From positions 1 to 64,000 of the forward strand of contig NZ_JAMBPP010000006.1 of NCBI RefSeq assembly GCF_023369855.1: 64,000 nt of DNA, in the 5' to 3' direction. This stretch comes from Actinotalea alkalitolerans (GTDB taxonomy: Bacteria > Actinomycetota > Actinomycetes > Actinomycetales > Cellulomonadaceae). Shown here piece by piece: positions 17,765 to 25,863 of the stretch; the first letter of the stretch is position 1, and each line of letters opens with the position of its first letter. Position numbers and translations under genes: made by a program. The notes beneath the pieces are model-generated. The model searched no databases. It had not been told where the DNA came from and saw nothing but the letters and a program-made list of their open reading frames with translations.

Positions 17765-17796
17765 GCGGGCGCGCGGGCGCGCGGGCGCGCGGGCGC
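17765..17796. repeat. Four perfect copies of an 8-bp GC repeat
   Basis: GCGGGCGC is repeated four times without interruption directly upstream of the antitoxin operator. Pure GC tandem units like this can change copy number by slippage and would alter the distance to any upstream promoter element. Confidence 0.85.
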
Positions 17797-17807
17797 CACA
17801 ATTGTGG
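17796..17807. promoter_or_regulatory. Candidate autoregulatory operator of the toxin-antitoxin pair
   Basis: CCACAATTGTGG is a perfect 12-bp palindrome ending 2 nt before the antitoxin ATG. Phd/YefM proteins repress their own promoters by binding palindromes near the start, so this is a natural candidate. There is no ribosome site, which suggests a leaderless message. Confidence 0.6.
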
Positions 17808-17809
17808 TC

Positions 17810-18076
17810 ATGTGTGTCGAGCCGCTACGCAAGGTCCGCGACCACTTCAGCGACGTCGTCGACCGGGTCGAGCGGGAGCACGAGCGGGTGACCGTGACCT
17901 GCAACGGACGTGCCGCGGCGGTCATCGTGAGTCCGGAGGATCTCGCCGAGCTCGAGGAGACCCTCGCGGTCCTCAGCGACCCGGAAGCTCTGGCAGACAT
18001 CCGGGAGGCTGATCGCGCGTACTCCTCGGGCGATGTCGTGCGCGGCGTCGACGCCGTTCGTGCCTTGCGCCCGTGA
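17810..18076 (+). CDS. Antitoxin, Phd/YefM family
   Basis: An 88-residue protein with the Phd/YefM N-terminal DNA-binding fold (LRKVRDHFSDVVDRVEREHERVTVT, then GRAAAVIVSPEDLAELEETL) and an acidic C-terminal tail that would wrap the toxin. I chose the ATG at 17810, next to the palindrome; a longer frame begins at 17717 but its extra 31 residues come from the GC repeat and do not fit the family. It overlaps the toxin start by 4 nt. Confidence 0.9.
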   Translation: MCVEPLRKVRDHFSDVVDRVEREHERVTVTCNGRAAAVIVSPEDLAELEETLAVLSDPEALADIREADRAYSSGDVVRGVDAVRALRP

Positions 18077-18354
18077 CCGAGTCGGAACCCTACGAACTGG
18101 TCCTGACGCCGCCGGCGGTCCGCGCGATCCGCCCCCGGCTGCCCGAGCGTGTGGCAGTCGCGGTGATCGAGTTCCGGACCGGTGCCCTGGTCAGCAATCC
18201 CCGTCGCGTCGGCACACCACTGCGCGGCGATCTGGCGGGCATCCACTCAGCGCGGCGCGGGACCTACCGAGTCCTCTACCGGATCAACGACGACTCGCGA
18301 GAGGTCGTCGTCCTGCGGATCGAGCATCGCGCCGACGTCTATCGTCCGCACTGA
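18073..18354 (+). CDS. Toxin, RelE/ParE family
   Basis: A 93-residue basic protein with the RelE fold pattern: PYELVLTPPAVRAIRPRLP at the start, the central NPRRVGTPLRGDLAGIHSARRG, and the strand YRVLYRINDD followed by VLRIEHRADVY near the end. RelE enzymes cut ribosome-bound mRNA. Its GTG overlaps the antitoxin stop (GTGA), the usual arrangement for tight co-expression. The pair appears intact. Confidence 0.92.
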   Translation: MTESEPYELVLTPPAVRAIRPRLPERVAVAVIEFRTGALVSNPRRVGTPLRGDLAGIHSARRGTYRVLYRINDDSREVVVLRIEHRADVYRPH

Positions 18355-18473
18355 CCCGATCAGCCGCCGCACGGGCGCGCCGTCACCGTCCGGCCCGGCT
18401 GTCCGCGCGGGTGCCGAGGCACCATCGGGAGCCTTGCCGGGTCCGTGTCGGTTCCGGTCTCCCTGTCACTGGC

Positions 18474-19214
18474 TCAGGTAGCCCACACCGTCAGCGGCCC
18501 GAGCGGGCGCAGCCCGGCGTGGAGAGCGGCCGCGAGGTCCGCACCCATCTCGTAGCCCACCACCGGCTTGGCGGGGTGGTGCAGCGCCGTCCACCTGAGG
18601 ATGGCGTGCCAGGCCGTCTCCAGGGCGCCGCCCGTGTCGAAGACGTTCGAGACGCCGACCGCCGAGTCATCGCCCGTCAGGACGCAGCCGGCGGTGAACC
18701 CGCGTCCGCGCCTGGCTCCCAGGAGTGTGACGCCGACGGCTGCGAGGAGCTCGGGGCGGAAGCGCGGCTCTGGATCCGGCTGACCCGCCCACGCCGCTTG
18801 CCAGGCGCCGAGGTCCCCGGGGCCGATCGGTTGCCACGGCGTCGTGCCGGGCGGGGGTGGTGATGGTGTGCCGCTGCCCCCGATCCAGGTCGCGGAGAAC
18901 AGCTGCTGGAATCCGTGCGGGGAGAGGTCCAGGTCGGCGTAGCTGTCCTTGACCGAGCAGCCGGGGGCCGAGGTGTCGATGCGGGAGAGGAGCTCGGTGG
19001 CGCTGACTCCTGGGCGCAGCGTGACGGCATCGGGGTATCCGGGCGGGGTCCGGGTGGCGCTTGTCCACGCGTCCTCGTCGGTGGTTCCCGGCGCACCCCA
19101 GGTGGCGCTGACGAGGTGGCACCACCGTGCGTTGTCCAGGACCGCAAGGTCGAGGAGGCGGGTGCGTCGGTGGCGCACGCCGTCCTTCGTCTCGCGGGGG
19201 GGAACGGCGACCAT
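18474..19214 (-). CDS. Conserved hypothetical protein, possible GNAT-like C-terminus
   Basis: A 246-residue soluble protein that I cannot assign with confidence. The first half starts KDGVRHRRTRLLDLAVLDNA and contains several Trp residues; the last 70 residues (AVGVSNVFDTGG, then VVGYEMGADLAAALHAGLRP, ending GPLTVWAT) look like the final strands and helix of an acetyltransferase fold. The ATG at 19214 has GAGGA about 6 nt upstream. It is transcribed in the same direction as the tautomerase gene but is separated from it by a strong stem-loop. Confidence 0.7.
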   Translation of the reverse strand: MVAVPPRETKDGVRHRRTRLLDLAVLDNARWCHLVSATWGAPGTTDEDAWTSATRTPPGYPDAVTLRPGVSATELLSRIDTSAPGCSVKDSYADLDLSPHGFQQLFSATWIGGSGTPSPPPPGTTPWQPIGPGDLGAWQAAWAGQPDPEPRFRPELLAAVGVTLLGARRGRGFTAGCVLTGDDSAVGVSNVFDTGGALETAWHAILRWTALHHPAKPVVGYEMGADLAAALHAGLRPLGPLTVWAT

Positions 19215-19240
19215 GTGCTGTCCTCACTGCTCGGGGTGAA

Positions 19241-19279
19241 CCCGGGGGGGACCGGAGCGCTGCGCCGGTCCCCCCCGGG
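19241..19279 (-). terminator. Strong hairpin downstream of the tautomerase gene
   Basis: Perfect 15-bp GC arms (CCCGGGGGGGACCGG and its complement) with a 9-nt loop lie 4 nt past the tautomerase stop and before the next gene. There is no T-run, as is common for actinobacterial terminators. Confidence 0.75.
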
Positions 19280-19283
19280 GCGT

Positions 19284-19511
19284 TCATCGGGTGGTGGTGG
19301 CTCCGGCCATCTCGTGGATGGCGCCGGTGGTGAGCGACTGGCCGCCGATCGCCCAGTCCCCGCTCTTGACCTCCTCGACCACGACCCAGGTGACACCGCG
19401 CATGGCCTCTCCCTCGATCGAGACCATGGCCTCGGTGACCCGGTTCAGGATCTCCTGCTTCTGCTCGTCGGTGAAGACGTTCTCGATGACCTTGACGTTG
19501 ACGAACGGCAT
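19284..19511 (-). CDS. 4-oxalocrotonate tautomerase family protein
   Basis: A 75-residue protein with the family start MPFVNVKV. Removal of Met would expose Pro1, the catalytic base of this superfamily. The sequence GDWAIGGQSLTTG near 51 matches the conserved C-terminal beta-hairpin region. The ATG has GAGGAG about 8 nt upstream. It is a small hexameric or trimeric enzyme by family precedent; the substrate here is unknown. No aromatic meta-cleavage genes are nearby. Confidence 0.9.
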   Translation of the reverse strand: MPFVNVKVIENVFTDEQKQEILNRVTEAMVSIEGEAMRGVTWVVVEEVKSGDWAIGGQSLTTGAIHEMAGATTTR

Positions 19512-19605
19512 GACACCGGCTCCTCTCTGTGTTGTGTGTGCCGGTTCCGGCTCTTCGACCTTCGACCACGGCCGTGTGACCAGACGTGTGCGCGCAGCAG
19601 CGACC

Positions 19606-19929
19606 TCACGGCCAGATCGCGACGGCGCCGAGGACCAGCCACCACGCCGCGAGACCGGCCAGCAGCGCGGCGGGGAAGCGGCGCGTGGTCGACCAGACCG
19701 CGGCGCTCGCTCCCACGGCAGCCACGGCGGCGACGGCGTCGAGGACGGCGCCCGTCGTCCCGAGGGACAGCAGCGCAGGGAAGGCGATCGCCGCGAGGAC
19801 AGCGGGCGCGACGTAGGGGAGGACGGATGCGGTGCGACGGGGCAGGGCCGACGTGCCGCGGACCATGAACGCGGCGCGCAGCGCCAGGGTCCCCACACCG
19901 ACCGCGACGATGACGAGGAGGTCACGCAC
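19606..19929 (-). CDS. azlD: AzlD-type branched-chain amino acid exporter subunit
   Basis: A 107-residue membrane protein with four hydrophobic segments and the family pattern LALRAAFMVRG, then LPYVAPAVLAAIAFPALL. AzlD is the small partner of AzlC in branched-chain amino acid (or analogue) export. The GTG start lies inside the last codons of azlC (8-nt overlap), with GAGGAG from that gene as ribosome site. Confidence 0.92.
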   Translation of the reverse strand: MRDLLVIVAVGVGTLALRAAFMVRGTSALPRRTASVLPYVAPAVLAAIAFPALLSLGTTGAVLDAVAAVAAVGASAAVWSTTRRFPAALLAGLAAWWLVLGAVAIWP

Positions 19930-20665
19930 GGGCCGCCTCCTCTCCCTGCTCGCCGGTGGCCGGGTCGCTCGCCACGGGGTGCTGCGCCGAGGCCGCGAGC
20001 CGTCCGGCGGCGATCCCGACGGCGGCCCCGAGAAGCAGGCCCGTCCCCAGGGGCAGCCCGGAGGCCACGACCGCGGCGGTTCCCCCGACCAGCGCGGCGA
20101 CGCGGCTGGGTGTGCTGTCCATCGTGGGCAGGAGGAGCAGGAGGAACGTCAGCGGGGCGGCGACCTCCAGCCGCAGCCCCGGCGGCAGCGATCCTGCGAG
20201 CAGGACGCCGGTCCCGGTGAGCAGCAGCCACGCCGTCCAGCACGTCGCCGCCAGCGCGAAGTAGTAGTGCCGGCCGGCGCGGGCATCGGACCAGCCGCTG
20301 GAGCGGTACCGCGCATCCGCGACCGCGAAGACGGGGTCCGCCAGGAAGTACGCAGCGGCCCAGCGGTCGCGGCGTCGCCAGGTCCGGGTGTGGGGGATCA
20401 TCGACGCGCTGTAGAGCAGGTGCCGCGAGTTGATGACCAGCGCGGTCGCGACGACGACGAGACCTCCGGCGCCGGCACCGAGCATCTGCACCGACACGAG
20501 CTGCGCCGTGCCGGCGAAGACGAGCGGCGAGGTGAGCCACGCGGTCAGGGGCTTGACGCCGGCTGCGCCGAGCGCTGCCCCCAGCGCGATGGAGAACGGG
20601 ATGTAGCCGACGACGACAGAGAGCGCGTCGCGCAGTCCTTGTCGGGTGGCGGAGGACGTGACCAT
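19922..20665 (-). CDS. azlC: AzlC-type branched-chain amino acid exporter subunit
   Basis: A 247-residue membrane protein with about eight hydrophobic segments. It shows the AzlC features GYIPFSIALGAALGAAGV, FAGTAQLVSVQML and the conserved INSRHLLYSASM near residue 80. It acts with AzlD to export branched-chain amino acids or analogues. The ATG has GGAG 5 nt upstream. It is divergent from the BTAD-domain activator gene, which may control it. Confidence 0.93.
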   Translation of the reverse strand: MVTSSATRQGLRDALSVVVGYIPFSIALGAALGAAGVKPLTAWLTSPLVFAGTAQLVSVQMLGAGAGGLVVVATALVINSRHLLYSASMIPHTRTWRRRDRWAAAYFLADPVFAVADARYRSSGWSDARAGRHYYFALAATCWTAWLLLTGTGVLLAGSLPPGLRLEVAAPLTFLLLLLPTMDSTPSRVAALVGGTAAVVASGLPLGTGLLLGAAVGIAAGRLAASAQHPVASDPATGEQGEEAARA

Positions 20666-20788
20666 GGGTGCTCCAGGGGTGCAGACTCGAGGGCGGCGGA
20701 CGATGCCGCCTCAGGGCCGAGCCTCGTCGTCGGGCGTGTGCGTCGACGTGTGCGCTGCACAGCCGTGACTCCCTGGGAGGTGGACGTG

Positions 20789-22603
20789 GTGGCCATGATC
20801 TGCCTCCTCGGTCCACCCCGCATCGAACGTGGCGGGGAGCCGGTCACGGGTCCGCGCGGCAGCAAGGCGTGGGCGCTGCTGGCCTACCTGGCGCTGGCAC
20901 GGGGTCCCGTCCCGCGATCACGCATCGTCGACCTGATGTTCGACCAGGCGGACGACCCCGCGGCGGCGCTGCGGTGGACGCTGTCCCAGCTCCGCCGCGC
21001 GCTGGAGGGCGTCGCGGACGTCGGTGGCGACCCGCTCGCCCTGACGCCGGCACCGGACACCCTGATCGACGTCGAGGTGGTCGGTCACGGCCTGTGGGGG
21101 GAGGCGCTTCTCCTGCCGCAGCTCGGCGGTGCTCTCCTCGAGGGCGTGAACCCGCGTACGGGTCCGGCCTTCGACCTGTGGCTGTCCACCGAACGCCGGC
21201 GGGTCGCGGGCCAGACGGCGGCGGTGCTCCACGAGGCCGCACACGCCCGCCTGGCGCAGGGTGACGCGGCGTCCGCCGCGGACCTGGCCGCCCGGTTGGT
21301 CGCATCCGACCCGCTGGCGGAACGGAGCCACGAGCTCCTCGTCCGCGCGCTCGTGGCCCGCGGCGACCGGCGCGCCGCAGAGGCCCGGGTGGCGCAGTGC
21401 CGTTCGCTCTTCCGCAGGGAGCTCGGCACCGACCCTTCCCCGGCGGTGGCGGCTGCCCTCCGTCCGCAGCCGGCCCCGGCGGGCACCGCGAGCCTCGGGG
21501 CGATCGATGCCGCGCTGGAGGGCGGCGCCGGCGCCGCGCACGTGGGCGCGTACGACCACGCACTGCCACTGCTGAGGTCCGCGGTCCAGGGTGCCCGCCG
21601 GCACGGTGACCCGGGCCGGCTCGCTCGTGGTCTCGTCGACCTGGGCGCCGCCCTCGTCCAAGGGGTGCGTGGCAGCGACGAGGAGGCCGTCTCGGCACTG
21701 CACGAGGCCGTCCTGCTCGCCCGGTCCATCGCCGACGACGGAACCGCGGCGCACGCCGCGCTCGAGCTCGGTCATGTGGAGACCCTGCGGGCCCACCACG
21801 CGCGCGCCGGAGTCTGGTTCGAGGAGGCGCGGGGTCTGGCCGACGGCGACCCGGCCCTCCTCGCCTGGGTCGACCTGTTCGCCGGGATGGGAGCGACGGA
21901 CGTGGGCGACTACCCGGCCGCACGGACCGTGCTGGAGCGGGCGGCCGGGCTCGCGCGGGCCGCGGGGGACCAGCGGGCCGGGACGTACGTCGCCACGGCC
22001 CTCGGCCGGCTCCACCTGCTGCGAGGTGAGACCGCTGCGGCGCGGTCGGCGCTGGAGTCGGCGTGCGATGTCGCGGCCGGCATCGGGTGGTTGTCCTTCC
22101 TGCCGTTCCCGCGCGCGCTGCTGGCCGAGGTGCTGCTCCTGGACGGCGACCTCGGGGCGGCGGAGGCCGCCTTCGACCGTTCCTACGCCCTCGCCTGCCA
22201 GGTCGGGGACCCGTGCTGGGAGAGCTACTCCCTGCGCGGCCGCGGGCTTCTCGCCGCCGCACGAGGCGAGGACGCCCTGGCGCTGGATCTTCTCGTCGCG
22301 GCCCCGGCCGCGTGCCGACGCCTCCCGGACGCGCACGACTGGGTCGAGGGGCACTGCATGGAGGCCCTGTGCAGCTTCGGGGTGGCGCACGGCCTGAGCA
22401 CCGCACCCGGGTGGGTCCGCGACCTGGACGACTTCGCCTCCCGGCGGGGCCTGCGCGAGCTCGTCGCCCGAGCCGCCCTGCACCGCGCCGCCCTGGGCCA
22501 GCCGGGCGCTGTCGAGCTCGCCGCGGTCCTGGCGGCCGACATCGACAACCCCGTGCTGCAGGGCCTCGTCGGCCGGGCACGACCGCAGGAGATGCCCGCC
22601 TGA
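20789..22603 (+). CDS. BTAD-domain (SARP-like) transcriptional activator
   Basis: A protein of about 604 residues. The N-terminal winged helix (CLLGPPRIERGGEPV, then SKAWALLAYLALARGPVPR) and the bacterial transcriptional activation domain (TLSQLRRAL, later LAERSHELLVRALVARGDRRAA) cover the first 230 residues. The rest is made of TPR-like helical repeats, and no NB-ARC ATPase domain is seen. GGGAGG at 20775-20780 could serve GTG 20786, GTG 20789 or ATG 20795; I chose the middle one. It is divergent from azlCD, its most likely target. Confidence 0.87.
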   Translation: MAMICLLGPPRIERGGEPVTGPRGSKAWALLAYLALARGPVPRSRIVDLMFDQADDPAAALRWTLSQLRRALEGVADVGGDPLALTPAPDTLIDVEVVGHGLWGEALLLPQLGGALLEGVNPRTGPAFDLWLSTERRRVAGQTAAVLHEAAHARLAQGDAASAADLAARLVASDPLAERSHELLVRALVARGDRRAAEARVAQCRSLFRRELGTDPSPAVAAALRPQPAPAGTASLGAIDAALEGGAGAAHVGAYDHALPLLRSAVQGARRHGDPGRLARGLVDLGAALVQGVRGSDEEAVSALHEAVLLARSIADDGTAAHAALELGHVETLRAHHARAGVWFEEARGLADGDPALLAWVDLFAGMGATDVGDYPAARTVLERAAGLARAAGDQRAGTYVATALGRLHLLRGETAAARSALESACDVAAGIGWLSFLPFPRALLAEVLLLDGDLGAAEAAFDRSYALACQVGDPCWESYSLRGRGLLAAARGEDALALDLLVAAPAACRRLPDAHDWVEGHCMEALCSFGVAHGLSTAPGWVRDLDDFASRRGLRELVARAALHRAALGQPGAVELAAVLAADIDNPVLQGLVGRARPQEMPA

Positions 22604-22749
22604 GCGCTCCGGCTGGCGACGGTGTGCAGCGCGGTCAGCCCCCGGCGCCGTGGCTCCCCCCTGACCGCGGTCAGCAGCACGCTCAGGTACGCCCGCAGCT
22701 CGGCCGGACCTCGTACGGCGGTGGTCACGCGCACGAACGTACCGGTCCC

Positions 22750-22764
22750 TATGATCGGCGGGTG
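22750..22764 (+). promoter_or_regulatory. -10 element and leaderless start of the YbaK-type gene
   Basis: TATGAT at 22750-22755 is followed after 6 nt by the GTG start codon, so transcription would begin at or next to the start codon. No ribosome site is present and no clear -35 element is seen. Confidence 0.55.
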
Positions 22765-23226
22765 TCCTCGCCCGCTGCCGACGCCGTCGTCCGAGCCCTG
22801 TGTGCGGCCGGCGTCGTGAACGAGCCGCTGCGGTTCGCGTCGTCCGTCCCGACGGCCGCAGCGGCGGCCGCGGTGCTCGGCTGCGAGGTCGCAGCCATCG
22901 CCAACAGCCTCGTCTTCCGGGTCGGTGAGGCGCCGCTGCTCGTGGTCGCGAGCGGTGCGGCCCGGGTGGACACGGGGAAGGTCTCGGAGCTCGTCGGCGG
23001 CCGGGTCCGTCGGGCGTCGCCCGAGTTCGTCCTCGAGCACACCGGACAGGAGGTCGGCGGCGTAGCGCCCGTCGGGCACCCGCACCCCCTGCGGACCCTC
23101 GTCGACACGGATCTCGAGCAGCACGACGAGCTGTGGGCCGGCGCGGGTGACCACCTCTCGATGTTCCGCACCTCCTACCCCGAGCTGCTCCGCCTCACCG
23201 GAGGAACGCCCTCCGTCGTGCGATAG
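22762..23226 (+). CDS. YbaK/EbsC-type aminoacyl-tRNA deacylase domain protein
   Basis: A 154-residue stand-alone editing-domain protein. Features include TAAAAAAVLGCEVAAIANSLVFRV near 30, GEAPLLVVASGAARVDTGKVSELVGG near 55 and the GGVAPVGHP loop near 107, all typical of YbaK proteins that remove mischarged amino acids from tRNA. The GTG start is supported by a -10 box just upstream (leaderless). It converges with the LacI gene at 23279. Confidence 0.92.
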   Translation: MSSPAADAVVRALCAAGVVNEPLRFASSVPTAAAAAAVLGCEVAAIANSLVFRVGEAPLLVVASGAARVDTGKVSELVGGRVRRASPEFVLEHTGQEVGGVAPVGHPHPLRTLVDTDLEQHDELWAGAGDHLSMFRTSYPELLRLTGGTPSVVR

Positions 23227-23278
23227 GGAGGACCGCAGCCCGACGGTCGGTGCTCGCAGCCCTGGGCGGGCGGCGTGC

Positions 23279-24313
23279 TTAGCCGGAGGCGACCGGTGCG
23301 ACGGACGAACGGACGACGACGGGGCAGTCGAGCCTGAGCTCCTCGGGCGGGGTCGGCGCCTCGCCGTCGAGGTGCACGGCCAGGGTGTCCACGGCCCAGG
23401 CGCCCATCTCGTAGTGCGGAAGCCCGATGGTTGTCAGGCCGGGGAAGAGGCTGGCGGCGATCGGGTCCTGGTTGTCGAACCCCACGACGGAGACGTCCTC
23501 GGGGATGCGGAGTCCCAGCTCGGTGGCGGCCCGGTAGACGCCCATCGCCATCCGGTCGTTGTAGCAGAAGATCGCGGTGGGTCGGTCTGGGCGGGTGAGC
23601 AGCGTGTGGCCTGCTTCGTACCCGCCCCATGCCTCGGAGGCCCCGGCGGCGACGAGGTCCTCCTCGAGGGGGAGTCCGGCTTCGCGCAGGGCGCGGTCGT
23701 AGCCGCGGCGCCGTCCGCGGGTGGCCGGCACGTTCTCGACTCCTGCGGTGAACCCGATGCGACGGTGCCCGGCACCGAGGAGCGCGCCGACTGCCTTGAG
23801 GGCGCCACCCTCCTCGTCGGGTGTCACCGATGGCAGGCGGTGTGCGTCGTCGGTCGCGCCGATCAGGACGGCCGGGACGTTCGCGAGCTCGCGCGGGGGG
23901 TGGACGACGTCGTGGAAGACGGTGGCGTAGATGATGCCGTCGACCTGGCGGTCGAGCAGCGCTCGGACGTCGTCGCGGCGGGCGTCGGCGTCGGCGAGCA
24001 GGGGAGAGTTGATGATCACCAGGGTGAGGTTGTGGCGGCTGGCGGCTTCCTGGGCGCCGAGGATGATGCGGCCGGCGTGGGGTGTGGTGGCGATCTCCTC
24101 CGTGAGCAGGCCGATCATCCCGGACGTCTTGGTCCGCAGGCCCCGTGCCAGGCGGTTCGGTCGGTAGTTCAGCTCGGCTGCGACGGCCTTGACGCGGTCG
24201 CGCGTCTCGGCGTTGACCCTGGTGTGCGGGGTCTCGTTGAGCACGTGGGAGACGGTGGTGACCGAGACGCCGGCCGCGTGGGCGACGTCCCGGATGCCGA
24301 CGTGCTTGGTCAC
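23279..24313 (-). CDS. LacI-family regulator of the GH91/GH32 locus
   Basis: A 344-residue repressor with helix-turn-helix GIRDVAHAAGVSVTTVSHVL, hinge NRLARGLRTKT and a sugar-binding domain with IFCYNDRMAMGVYRA and SVVGFDNQDP. The GTG start follows GGGGGAG by about 6 nt. It lies 64 nt after the GH91 gene in the same direction, so it may be the last gene of the operon and be self-limiting. The three 13-bp CCAAAACGTTTGG-type sites in the promoter region near 29.1-29.3 kb are its best candidate operators. Confidence 0.95.
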   Translation of the reverse strand: MTKHVGIRDVAHAAGVSVTTVSHVLNETPHTRVNAETRDRVKAVAAELNYRPNRLARGLRTKTSGMIGLLTEEIATTPHAGRIILGAQEAASRHNLTLVIINSPLLADADARRDDVRALLDRQVDGIIYATVFHDVVHPPRELANVPAVLIGATDDAHRLPSVTPDEEGGALKAVGALLGAGHRRIGFTAGVENVPATRGRRRGYDRALREAGLPLEEDLVAAGASEAWGGYEAGHTLLTRPDRPTAIFCYNDRMAMGVYRAATELGLRIPEDVSVVGFDNQDPIAASLFPGLTTIGLPHYEMGAWAVDTLAVHLDGEAPTPPEELRLDCPVVVRSSVAPVASG

Positions 24314-24377
24314 CGGTGTCTCCCCCGTGAGCGTGAAGTGTGTGGACAGGCTAGCGACTCACCCGTCCCGAAGGAGA

Positions 24378-25763
24378 TCACCGCCCCGTCCCGAACAGGT
24401 CCGCGCCCCGCGGCGCCGCGGGGCCGGCCCCGATCGCCGGGGTCGGCCTGAAGGCATTGACGGCCCTGTCCATGACGACCTGGTGATCGGCTCCCGAGTC
24501 CAGGACGACGTTGTCGCGGGACTGGGCGTCGATCAGGACGGTGACCACGGCGAGCTCTCCCGACGCCTCGGTGGCCAGCAGGGCGTCCACCTGTGCGGCG
24601 AAGCAGGAGTCCCCTGTGGCGACGCGGACGTCCTTGGCCACCACATGGTTGTTGGCGACGTAGTTGCCGCTGCCCGAGACCACGTGCACGATCACCGGCG
24701 TCGCTCCCGACGGCCTGATCTTGCGGGCATCGACGACCTCCGAGAAGTGATTCCCGATGACCGAGTTCTGCCCCCCCTCGATGACGAGGATCCCGTAGGG
24801 GTCGTCCAGGCCGTTGTCCACGCCCACGAAGGGTGCCCACGGTTCGTCGTCGCGCAAGAGGTGGTTGGAGGTGATCAGGTTCTCCGAGGATCCCGCTCGG
24901 AGAACCACCATGCCGGGGTAGAACGAGTGCATGCGGTTGCCGGAGACGAGTGAGCGCGTGACACCGGCGAGCTCGATGCTGCTGGCTCCGCGGGGGAAGA
25001 TGTTGTTGGAGGCGATCAGCAGTCCGCCGTGGTTCTCTGCGAGCACCGCTGGCCCGTGGAAGCCCGCTCCGATCAGGTTGTCGGTGACCTTCGAGGCCTG
25101 CCCCCAGCCGCGCAGCTCGATGCAGCTGCCGCACTCGGCGACGAAGTTGTCGTGGACGGACAAGGCGTCGGCATGGTGGATCACCAGGCCGTGCTCCAGG
25201 TAGACGAGCCCCATGCCGGTGATGCGGAGCGAGTCGTTGGCGCTCGCCACGCGGATGCCGGTCTTCCCGTTCCGGTAGGTGTTCGCGGCGGGCATGCCAG
25301 AGCCGTCTTCGCAGAAGCGGAGCCCGTCGATGCAGAAGTTGGCGAACTCGACCGAGCTGACTCGAGGGCTCCCGGGGCGCTCGACCAGGAACGCGGCTCC
25401 CGAGGTGTCCCCTGCGTCGTCCTGCGGTGCGAGGTCGACCAGCACCCGGCTCCCGCCCGGCCACAGCTCCTGCAGGTGCCGCCACTCGTCCTGGGGCACG
25501 TTGAAGCGGATGCTCGACGAGGTGAAGCCGTGCCCGGAACCCTCGATCCTGAGGTAGCTGATGTCGATCAGCACCTGCGTCCGCAGGCGGTAGTCCCCGG
25601 GCGGGATGTAGATCACCGCGCCTGGTCTGCCGCCGTCGCGCACGTCAGTGGCCGTCTGCCGGCTCTTGATGTCGGCGATGATGCTGTTGATCACCTCGCC
25701 GATGTCCTCGAGGGGGTCGCCGGTCGGCCACGTCGTGACGTCGTAGCAGTTGGTGCTGGCCAA
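24378..25763 (-). CDS. GH91 enzyme: difructose-anhydride hydrolase or inulin fructotransferase, cytoplasmic
   Basis: A 461-residue right-handed beta-helix protein. Segments such as CYDVTTWPTGDPLEDIGEVI, AVIYIPPGDYRLRTQVLIDI, GSGHGFTSSSIRFNVP, ECGSCIELRGWGQASK and GNHFSEVVDA match the GH91 family closely, as I remember it. Asp205 and Glu216 have the 11-residue spacing of the catalytic pair reported for GH91 enzymes. The TTG at 25763 is chosen because purine-rich AGGAAGGGCAGG lies just upstream; upstream in-frame starts would add a Cys/Arg-rich tail, not a signal peptide. GH91 includes secreted fructotransferases that make difructose anhydrides from inulin and intracellular hydrolases that open DFA III to inulobiose. 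The missing signal peptide and the linked importer favour the second role. Confidence 0.88.
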   Translation of the reverse strand: MASTNCYDVTTWPTGDPLEDIGEVINSIIADIKSRQTATDVRDGGRPGAVIYIPPGDYRLRTQVLIDISYLRIEGSGHGFTSSSIRFNVPQDEWRHLQELWPGGSRVLVDLAPQDDAGDTSGAAFLVERPGSPRVSSVEFANFCIDGLRFCEDGSGMPAANTYRNGKTGIRVASANDSLRITGMGLVYLEHGLVIHHADALSVHDNFVAECGSCIELRGWGQASKVTDNLIGAGFHGPAVLAENHGGLLIASNNIFPRGASSIELAGVTRSLVSGNRMHSFYPGMVVLRAGSSENLITSNHLLRDDEPWAPFVGVDNGLDDPYGILVIEGGQNSVIGNHFSEVVDARKIRPSGATPVIVHVVSGSGNYVANNHVVAKDVRVATGDSCFAAQVDALLATEASGELAVVTVLIDAQSRDNVVLDSGADHQVVMDRAVNAFRPTPAIGAGPAAPRGADLFGTGR

Positions 25764-25863
25764 TGTCCTGCCCTTCCTGGGGAGATCGCTCGCACATGCG
25801 CAGGCGTGGTGCTCGGGGTTTCCCGGACGGCGACGCCCGGTGTCGACTGACCCCCGGACTCGC

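Noticed and set aside
17765-17796. Tandem repeat considered as part of a CRISPR-like array
   Set aside because: The units are 8 bp, pure GC and have no spacers.
22661-22674. Perfect palindrome CTGACCGCGGTCAG between the BTAD activator and the YbaK-type gene
   Set aside because: The same 14 bases occur inside a permease coding region near 26.04 kb, where they simply encode a Leu-Thr-Ala-Val-Arg type stretch, so it is probably chance in GC-rich DNA.
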